Program-made: the position numbers and the translations under genes | Assembly: GCA_026122225.1 (NCBI GenBank) | Contig: JANEZZ010001952.1 | Span: 124,001 to 188,000, forward strand | DNA from: Heloderma charlesbogerti | Taxonomy: Eukaryota; Chordata; Lepidosauria; Squamata; Helodermatidae | Direction of reading: 5' to 3' | DNA length: 64,000 nucleotides | Shown: one piece after another, positions 56,461 through 64,000 of the stretch | Numbering within the stretch: position 1 is the first letter of the stretch | Layout: each line of letters begins with the position of its first letter | The notes under the pieces: generated by a model | Told to the model about the DNA's origin: nothing | Database searches by the model: none | Seen by the model: the letters and a program-made list of their open reading frames with translations, nothing else

Positions 56461-56463
<3 letters not shown>

Positions 56464-56698
56464 CTATGAGCTAGAGTGGGGTAGGGTGGGAAAAACCTTA
56501 TTGTCAGCACATCTTCAGAAGCTTTGTTGCAGTTGAACTTTAGAATATCAGGAAGAGTTGGCAAGCACATAGAGAGAATCAAAAGGCCGCCTTCTGGCAG
56601 CTGAGTTATGTCTTGCATCTGCAACAGATGAGCCAGAAGCAAACTTATGTTGCAGACTGACAGTGGGGGTATTAACCTCACCACATGTATGTTATGCG

Positions 56699-57102
56699 TA
56701 GGGCGGTACAGACTGTGTAGAATCCATTCTGTCTGTGTTTCATGGGTTGTCATGCGCCTTTTGTTCCATTGTCTGCTCAGAGATGGATACGAATATTTTT
56801 TTTGTCAAGCGGAAGAATACTCAAATAATTACGTAACAGGTTTTGTAAGAATTTACATAATTTACCTGAGTATGTAACATTTAGCGTATTATCCCCCATT
56901 CCATTCCACTTTTCCTCAGCAGAATTTCTGTATTTTCCTATGAATAAATAGGCGTAAATTTTGGGAAGGTAAAAAAGAAAAACATCTGAAAGTCGGTGGA
57001 CTCTGCACGGCCTGAGGGGGTCACTCTGCAGGGATTCTGCAGGTTGGATTCTTAGAAATCTGAGCTCATTTTAGTCTGTCTCGAATTTCTCCAGCATCCC
57101 TA
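56699..57102. mobile_element. hAT-type element, family 1b (404 bp)
   Basis: TAGGGCGGTACAGACTGTGT ... TTTCTCCAGCATCCCTA. TSD GTTATGCG / GTTATGTG (7/8, a CpG transition). Confidence 0.9.
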
Positions 57103-57175
57103 GTTATGTGGCCAGTTTCCTAACTGGTGTGCCTACAGGATCATATAAAACGCACCACCTGCCCTTTAGCTAGAG

Positions 57176-57308
57176 CAGAGGTGGGCAACCTGTGGCCCTC
57201 CAGATGTTTCTGGATTACAACTCCCATCAACCCTGACCATTGGCCATGCTGGCTGTGGCTGATTGGAGTCCAACAGCATCTGCAGGATCACAGGTTCCCA
57301 CACCTCTC
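57176..57308. mobile_element. Palindromic hAT-type MITE
   Basis: CAGAGGTGGGCAACCTGTGG ... CAGGTTCCCACACCTCTC. TSD AGCTAGAG / AGACAGAG (6/8). The most complete copy of this family in the window. Confidence 0.7.
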
Positions 57309-57337
57309 AGACAGAGAATCGTCTCTCCTATTTGGAA

Positions 57338-58023
57338 TAGAGCTGTGCACAAACAGCTTCTCAAAATTCTCCAGCCTACTTGTGGGAAGAAAAACTGGGG
57401 GGAGGGGGGGAATTCACTGAATTTTTCCTAGGGGAGGAGAAATTTTCCCACAGTTTCTCACAGAGAGGGCTCACTACTGGCAGGGGCTGTAGCACAGTTT
57501 CTTTCTTTTTTCCTCAGGGTTTTTGGTTTATTGCACCACTTCTGTAACTGTGTTGACACTTTCCACTCTGAGGCAGAATTTTGAATTTCTATGGGTGGTA
57601 TTTTTGAGCTTGCCTAATCCCTGTGAGGTGGGCGAGGGGGCTGTGTGTGTTCTCTCTCTCTCTATTACACATCTTTCCATTGCCCTGCAGCCTCCCAGCC
57701 CCCCTGCACTTCCTGAACTGAAAAAGCCCCATGGGAGGAATTGCCTCACGATGTCTCCCTCAGGATGGCTTTACCTGAAGTGCGGGAAGCCGAGGGGGCT
57801 ACAGGCTGCCACAGAGATTATTGTATGATCACAAACAGGACACTCTTGCACACTCCTCAGCCACCTCAGGAGCAAAGTAAGCCCAAGAACCCCAAACTCA
57901 GCCCATGAGCATTTCTCTGAAATTTCTCCTCCTTTGAATGTCTTTTCAAAAGCCATTTCTTTTCCATCCAATTGAATGAGAATGGTTAAAAAAAGTGTGG
58001 GAGAAATTTTCGGCACAGCACTA
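57338..58023. mobile_element. Family-2 hAT element, intact (686 bp)
   Basis: TAGAGCTGTGCACAAACAGC ... AATTTTCGGCACAGCACTA. Exact TSD ATTTGGAA (57330-57337, 58024-58031). No transposase. Serves as the uninterrupted reference for the nested copy 9871-14838. Confidence 0.95.
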
Positions 58024-58049
58024 ATTTGGAAGCTCGACAGGTGACCTTT

Positions 58050-58347
58050 ATATTGGCGGTGCAGCACCTCAGGCATGGGATGGCCACACCTCCTTCCACT
58101 GGCCTCACCCCTTTCCTGTGACCACTGATAGTTGGGTAGTTTCTTGGCCTTTGCACTCCCTGGTTCTAAAAGGCTGAAATGCCTCTCATAAGGGTTAGTT
58201 ACAGGCAACAGGAGTTTGAAGCTAAAATATGCTGGTTTTCTTGGTCTTTTGGCCCTGCCTATTTTCCCCTTGGCCCACTACTGGAGAGCTTCCCCCAAAT
58301 GGATTTTGGCCCTTGACCTGAAAGAGAGCTAATACCCTGGAAGAGCT
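58050..58347. mobile_element. hAT-like MITE, CAGGGGTGC type, partial
   Basis: GGCTGAAATGCCTCTCATAA ... GCTAAAATATGCTGGTTTTC aligns with 20920-21090. Ends poor. Confidence 0.5.
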
Positions 58348-59212
58348 AATACCCTGGAAGACAGAAACAAAATTCAAAGTGATCTTGATAGGCTGGAGCA
58401 CTGGGCAGAAAACAACAGAATGAAATTTAATAGGGATAAATGCCAAGTTCTGCACCCAGGAAAAAGAAATCAAATGCACAGTTACAAGATGGGGGATACT
58501 TGGCTCAACAATACTACAAGCGAGAAGGATCTTGGAATTGTTGTAGGTCAAAAGCTGAATATGAGCCAAGAATGTGATGTGGCTGCAAAAAAGGCAAATG
58601 CTATTTTGGGCTGCATTCATAGAAACATAGCTTCCAAATCCTGGGGAGTACTAGTTCCCATCTACTCAGCACTGGTTAGGCCTCATCTGGAGTACTGTGT
58701 CCAGTTTTGGGTGCCACACTTTAAGAATGATGCAGACAAACTGGAGAGGGTTCAGAGGAGGCCAATGGAGCTGGATCAGGGGACTGGAAACAAAGCCCTG
58801 TGAAGAGAGATTGAAAGAATGGGGCATGTTTAGCCCTGAGAAGAGAAGGCTGAGGGGAGATATGATAGCACTCTTCAAGTACTTGAAAGGTTGTCACAGA
58901 GGGGAAGGCCAGGATCTCTTCTCCATCATCCCAAAGTGCAGGACATGGAATAATGGGCTCAAGGAAGCCAGTTTCTGGCAGAACATCAGGAAAAACTTCC
59001 TGACTGCTAGTCAGAGCAATACCACAATGGAACCAATTACCTAGGAAGTGGGTGGGCTCTCCCACACAGGAGGCATTCAATAGAAGGCTGGATGGCCATA
59101 TGTCAGGGATGCTTTGACCTGGATTCCTGCATTGAGTGGGGGGTTGGACTTGATGGTCTTATAGAACCCTTCTGACCCTACTATTCTATGATGTTATGAT
59201 TCTAAGAGATTC
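58330..59212 (+). mobile_element. CR1 LINE 3' part
   Basis: The ORF segment 58420-58803 reads MKFNRDKCQVLHPGKRN, SEKDLGIVVGQKLNMS, CDVAAKKANAILGCIHR and YSALVRPHLEYCVQFW, classical CR1 RT C-terminus, then frame breaks. The 3' end GGGTTGGACTTGATGGTCTT ... TACTATTCTATGATGTTATG then ATTCTAAGA is the CR1 tail. Confidence 0.93.
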
Positions 59213-59300
59213 AAAAACCCCTGCTTTATGTAATGCTCACCTCTGCCCTCTGTTCCACTGAGAGCTCTGCGAGCTGACTCCAGTGTCCCTGGGTCCTAGC

Positions 59301-60135
59301 TAGGAATGGCGGATAATTCTGCCAAGGATTCCAGTGAGACCAGATTCTTTAGAATCCGCCCCCCTGGAATCCATGGTGGAACGGCCTCCTGCCCCCCGCC
59401 CACCCAGGGAATCCCCCCGGGCCGGCACTTACCTGGAGCGGATGCAGCGGATTCGGCAGTGGCGGCGGATTCGGCGGCGGCAGCGGCGGCTGGTCTCCTG
59501 GCCTGATAGGTTAAAAAAAAACCCACTATGTGATAGGCTACGTAAATCTTTACATAGCCTATCATGTCTGACTTTAAAAAACAAACAAACGTGCGTACGC
59601 AAATGGCGGCTACGGCCGCCACCATTTGTGTTCCTTATTTTGACCCGTCTTAGTCTATGTAAATATTTACATAGACTAAGACGGCGAAAATAAGGGGGAA
59701 CGCAAATAGCATCCGCTACGCTATTTGCGTTCCCCTTATTTTCGCCGTCTTAGTCTATGTAAATATTTATGTAGACTAAGACGGGCCAAAATAAGGAACG
59801 CAAATGGCGGCGGCCGTAGCCGCCACAATTTGCGTACGCGTGTTTGTTTTTTTTTTTTTAAAGTCAGACGTGATAGGCTACATAAGTCTTTACGTAGCCT
59901 ATCACGGCTGACTACAAGGACGCAAACGGCGGCGGCTACAGCTGCCGCCATTTGCATACCTGCTAGCCAGGCCCAGCGGCCAGATGTCCGGCTGCTGGCG
60001 GAGCTGACCAGCGGCTCTGCGGAATCTCCGCGGAGTGGAGCCAGCCGGCCAGGATTCTGGGTGGAGGGACGGAGTGACTCCCCCACCCCAGTGGAACCCG
60101 GCGGAGCCAGGTAAGGCCAATTTCATACATCCCTA
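59301..60135. mobile_element. Family-1a multi-hairpin hAT element (835 bp)
   Basis: R end TAGGAATGGCGGATAATTCT, L end CAGGTAAGGCCAATTTCATA ... CATCCCTA. No matching TSD (GTCCTAGC / GAGTGGGG). Hairpins: GTGATAGGCTACGTAAATC (59532-59568), CTTAGTCTATGTAAATATTT (two, 59640-59785), GACGTGATAGGCTACATAAG (59868-59910). Confidence 0.88.
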
Positions 60136-61276
60136 GAGTGGGGGTAGAGAGTGAGGATTCTTCTCCTTAACAAACATTTGGCACATTGTTACAAATGAAT
60201 CTCCTTGTTGTTCATTTTTTTGGGGGAAATGTACAATTAAAAGTTAATTAATGATAAAATAAACAGAGGGGAAAGAACCATTAGCTTGAGACCTGAGAAA
60301 CATGGTTAGAACAAACAGAATATTAAATTTGTATTTGCTAATGTTTACAAATGAGCACTGCACACACACTTACATTCCACTTACCTACCAGGCCAGCATT
60401 TTATTTAATTAACATTAAAAAGGTTGATTATAAAGACAAATTCTATTGTCTTAAGGAGATACATTGAATGGGGTAATCTGCATATAGGTGTTTTGCTCTC
60501 ACACATTTGGTTGGGTTGAGGAAAGACAAGATGAGGACACTCAGACCTTCACAGAGGATTTAGATTGTATCTGAGGTTTGTGGCCATTGGTTGTGTATGC
60601 ATGTGTGAATATTAGCCAAGGCACAGATGGATATGGAGCATCTCTAGAATGTTCCATTGTATAACAGAAGCATGCTAGCAGTAGGTAGCCAGTCAGTATT
60701 AACCACAATACTGAATCCGAGGCAAATCCACCTTAACTGGATGTCCCAACAAAATCCACCAGTCTTTGAATAATGACATCCCAAGAACTTGAGGGTAGCA
60801 AATTAAGACCCTAAACTTAGCATTGCCAGTCTTCTTCTTCTTCTTCTTCTTCTTCTTCTTCTTCTTCTTCTTCTTCTTCGGAACCAGTCTCTGTTGCTTC
60901 CATTATCTTCAGACATTAGCTGGTGGTCACGCATATCTCCATGCTGCAGAAAGCTTACCTGCTGATTTCTGCAGATAAACTCCGTTTAATGGCCAAGGAG
61001 TAAGTAAGCCTTTTGTGGTCAGTTGGCAGCCCAGCCAGAACTTCAAGGGGGGAAAACATGGTGGAAGCAATCCATGTTTTTAAGAAGAAAATGAGAGTGA
61101 GAACTGTTTCATGCCAGTGATGGACAAATCTGTCGGTTGATGTTGCAAGCACTTGACTGAGTCTGGGAGTCCATTGGACTTCCCTATGCCTGGCCCCCTG
61201 GCCCTCACTCTCTGAGCCACAGGGTGCTCGTGTGCATACTTGCCAAGTGTCATGCAGTCCGGGAGTGCCCCGCAGC
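60136..61276. other. Intronic gap with a (CTT)n microsatellite
   Basis: (CTT)n at 60833-60879. No exon or repeat family recognised. Confidence 0.5.
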
Positions 61277-61694
61277 CAGGGATGCTGGAGAAATTAGAGA
61301 TGGGCTAAAATGAGCTCGGATTTCTAAAATTCCAACATTTGGAATCCGCCACAGAGTGACCCCCTCAGGCAGTGTGGAGTCCGTGGACTTTCAGATGATT
61401 TTTTTACTTTCCCAAAATTTACGCATATACATTTGTCAGAAAATAGGTAAGTTTCTGCTGAGGAAACGTTGAATGGAATGGGGGACAATACGCTAAATAT
61501 TACATACTAAGGTAAATTATGTAAATACTTATATAAATACTTACGTAAATACTTATGTAATTATTTGCATATTTTTCTGCATGATGACAAAAAAAAATAT
61601 TCGCATCCACCTGTGGGCAGATGACAGCACGAAAAGCACCTGACAATCCACGAAACACAGATGGAGCGGATTTTACGCAGTTCATACATCCCTA
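61277..61694. mobile_element. hAT-type element, family 1b, inverted (418 bp)
   Basis: CAGGGATGCTGGAGAAATTA ... GCAGTTCATACATCCCTA. TSD CCCGCAGC / CCCACAGC (7/8, a CpG transition). Confidence 0.9.
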
Positions 61695-62667
61695 CCCACA
61701 GCTGGCCATTTCTTGCTGCGAGCTGCCATTTTTATGCAAGATGGGGGGGGTGTTCCATAATTTTCATATATTTAATGTTGTGCACAATAGCGTCTGTACA
61801 GGGCCATCTCCATGGAGATGGCCCTGAATGGATGCTGTTGTCACTCATCTGCACCAGCCAAATTCAATAGGTACAACAATTCCCAGCATGGGGAGAACCA
61901 TGGTGTACCCACCTGCTATGCAGCTGTTAAAGATGAGGAACCTGTCAGAAAACAGGCAGCAACCCTAACTAAGAGCTAACATGGTTGAAAACACAGGGAT
62001 TCAAGCCCAGTCTTTTAAAAGCAAATCCCTGGGCCTGGATGGATGAATCTGTCATTTTGGGTTTCTCCCACATTCACATTTTTCTAATCTTAAGTTCTTT
62101 TTGTCTCGGGCATGGACAACGCCGCAAAAATTGGTAATGTCTTGTCAAAATGAACTGAAACAGAATTTTCACTGATCTTGTGCATCTATGGACATCACTT
62201 GATTTCTATGTACTTGATTACCGTACCGGGAATGGGTGAGAATTTCATTTCAGGTTTGTTTGTTTTTTTAAATAAGAATTTGCCAAAATCCACAAATGTC
62301 TTCATATTCAGGATGGAAAGAGCTTGGGATTTATTATTATTTTTTTTTAAATGTGGTAGAAAGCAAAACTGACACGTTCGTCCACCCCTATTTCACTGGA
62401 TGACTGGTGTCCAAAGATAAGAACCAACTCTTGGCATCATTATAAAGCATCACAGGTTAGGTGATATGAGATCCTATATCATCTTGGCTGCCCTTTTCTA
62501 TTGCACCTTCTCCAGCTTTACAATATTCCTTTTGAGATCGGACAAAGAGATCCATACAGTTTCCCAAATATGCCTTCACCATAGATACATATTATAAGGG
62601 CATTACGATACTGGTCATTCCTCCAAACTGCAATGTGATTGGGACTGTATAGATTAGGCACCGGCAT
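61695..62667. other. Intronic gap with a hAT right end
   Basis: At 62388 a right terminus GACACGTTCGTCCACCCCTA is visible; its left end is uncertain (near 62110). 61703-61830 has a small palindrome GGGCCATCTCCATGGAGATG. Confidence 0.45.
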
Positions 62668-63070
62668 TAGGGATGGGCAAATGAGCAATGTTTGAGATCG
62701 CCAGAATGCTCTGAACTTTGTCTCACCGCTGGTCTTGTGCCTAATTACTGTACACAATTGCAATGGCTGCTCATGTTGTGCAAATGGGAGTTTTATGAAA
62801 ATCTCCCCAAATTTGCACAAATATCTTAATTTGCACAAATTTCCTCCATAGTCTAAAGCAGGAGTGCTTCGGTCCACTGAGGGAACTTGTGTAAATTAGG
62901 AAATTTGAGCAAGTAGAACTGGGAATCAAGAATGAGTGAGATGAAGGGAAACACGTTTTTGCAATTTGTGAACATTTTCGGCAGATGTGTCCTTCCACTC
63001 ACGTTTGGGGCTTAACACGGGACACGCTCGCATGTTTTGTGAGCAAAAACAGAATTCCCATACATCCCTA
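62668..63070. mobile_element. hAT-type element, GCAAATT-rich family
   Basis: TAGGGATGGGCAAATGAGCA ... AATTCCCATACATCCCTA. TSD not matching (ACCGGCAT / TCCAGAAT). Interior ATTTGCACAAATATC phrases. Confidence 0.65.
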
Positions 63071-63126
63071 TCCAGAATCCCTTTAAGCTTGCTGGTGAAT
63101 GCTTTCCCAAGCACTGTACATTGGAC

Positions 63127-64000
63127 TAGGGATGTGCAAATTCACCCCCATCAGGGTTCCCTGGGCGCCGGCTAGGGATGGCGGAGAATTTCTCCCTGAA
63201 ACTTCGGGGGGCCGAGCGCCAACATGTTCGGCCCCCCGAACAAGTTTCGGTGAGAAATCCTCCGCCCCCCCGCCCCCCGCCCCCCCCCGGGACGGGACTT
63301 ACCTTCCCTGAATGTCCCTCCCGGCAGCGGGTCTGGCTGGCGGTTCGTCCGGTGTTCGAGCGGGGTGGGAGCGGCAGCCGGTCTTTTGACCGGCTGCCGC
63401 CCCCGCCATTGCAATCAAAGAAAAAAAAAAACAAACGTCCCCTGATAGGCTACGTGACGATTCACGTAGCCTATCACAGCTAGATTTGCAAAGTCAGCCG
63501 TGATAGGCTACGTCAATCGTCACGTAGCCTATCCCGGGTGACTTAAAAAAAAAAAAAAAAGTGTGTACGGATAATGGCGGCCCCCATAGGGAGCCGCCAT
63601 TCCCGTTCCTTATTTGGTGGCTGTCGTCTACGTAAATGTTTACGTAGACTACGGCGAAAATAAGGGCAACGCTATTTGCGTTGCCCTTATTTTCGCCGTA
63701 GTCTACGTAAAGATTTACGTAGACTACAGCAACTAAATAAGGAACGCGAATGGCGGCTCCCTATGGGGGCCGCCATTCGCGTACGCGCTTTTTTTGTTTT
63801 TTTTAAAGTCACCCGTGATAGGCTACGTGACGATTCACGTAGCCTATCACGGCTGACTTTCCAGATCTAGCCATGATAGGCTACGTGAATCGTCACGTAG
63901 CCTATCAGGGGACATTTTTTTTTTTTTTAACTTTCGTGTTCGCGGCCGGGCGAGGCGGGAAGCCTCCTCCCCGGCCTGAATTTCGGCCGGGCGAGGCGGG
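63127..64000. mobile_element. Family-1d hAT element, split by the next hAT, runs off the window
   Basis: TAGGGATGTGCAAATTCACC, then CAGGGTTCCCTGGGCGCCGG as in 7398 and 46454; interrupted after 46 bp by the family-1a copy at 63173. Confidence 0.65.
63173..64000. mobile_element. Family-1a multi-hairpin hAT element, cut by window end
   Basis: R end TAGGGATGGCGGAGAATT. ACTTACCTTCCC near 63297, then the full symmetrical series: double hairpin 63443-63540, GCCGCCATT, two TAGTCTACG hairpins (63625-63730), GCCGCCATTCGCG, double hairpin 63816-63908, then the L-end GC block up to 64000. Confidence 0.93.

Overview
This window is vertebrate nuclear DNA, most probably from a squamate reptile (a lizard or relative). 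Three things point there: several BovB/RTE LINEs with long near-open reading frames, tRNA-derived SINEs of squamate type (one ending in a BovB-like 3' motif), and abundant CR1/L2-clade LINE tails ending in AAATAAATAAATA. Host coding sequence amounts to two short exons on the + strand, 23665-23794 and 49766-49897. Both are phase-compatible, flanked by clean AG/GT splice sites, and encode adjacent parts of a cytosolic carboxypeptidase (M14 family, CCP/Nna1 type) active site; AGBL1 is the best match I can make by eye. The intron between them is about 26 kb, and the rest of the window is its flanking introns. I found no RNA gene, CRISPR array or other host gene.

Almost everything else is transposons, often nested. 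The dominant signal is a large group of non-autonomous DNA transposons with termini TAGGGATG...CATCCCTA and 8-bp target-site duplications (TSDs), the hallmark of the hAT superfamily. The TSDs were read directly: two copies inserted into one BovB element give exact 8/8 duplications that an uninterrupted BovB copy confirms. Including sister families with other termini, 16 insertions have 8/8 or 7/8 TSDs. The central family (here called family 1a) carries no transposase. It consists of a series of near-perfect hairpins (stem theme GTGATAGGCTACGTAA and relatives) between two GC-rich end modules, 'L' and 'R', each carrying an AGGTAAGT motif that reads outward toward its own end and is also an ideal U1 5' splice site.

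Layout: 1-2450, ordinary intron with old LINE ends and palindromic Harbinger-like MITEs. 2450-5520, L2 tails, a hAT in an L2, and a SINE split by a hAT. 5520-8770, mostly unannotated, with two hAT-type palindromic elements. 8770-14838, an LTR fragment, a family-1a copy, and a three-deep nest (TAGAG-type hAT containing family 1a containing a nearly full-length BovB). 15000-23660, degraded repeats, two family-1a copies and MITEs. 23665, exon A. 24000-29700, old hAT relatives, microsatellites, an L2 tail and an LTR-like repeat. 29714-35276, a SINE followed by a BovB split by two hATs. 35277-49765, scattered hATs and LINEs, a BovB copy (41561-44646) and a 232-bp direct duplication. 49766, exon B. 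50353-52555, nested and fold-back family-1a copies. 52807-64000, a minus-strand BovB, L2 and CR1 LINEs and further hATs to the window end.

The nesting shows overlapping activity: BovB landed in a family-1a hAT (10592-14780), while family-1a hATs landed in another BovB (31911 and 33649). The most unusual object in the window is the modular multi-hairpin hAT family.
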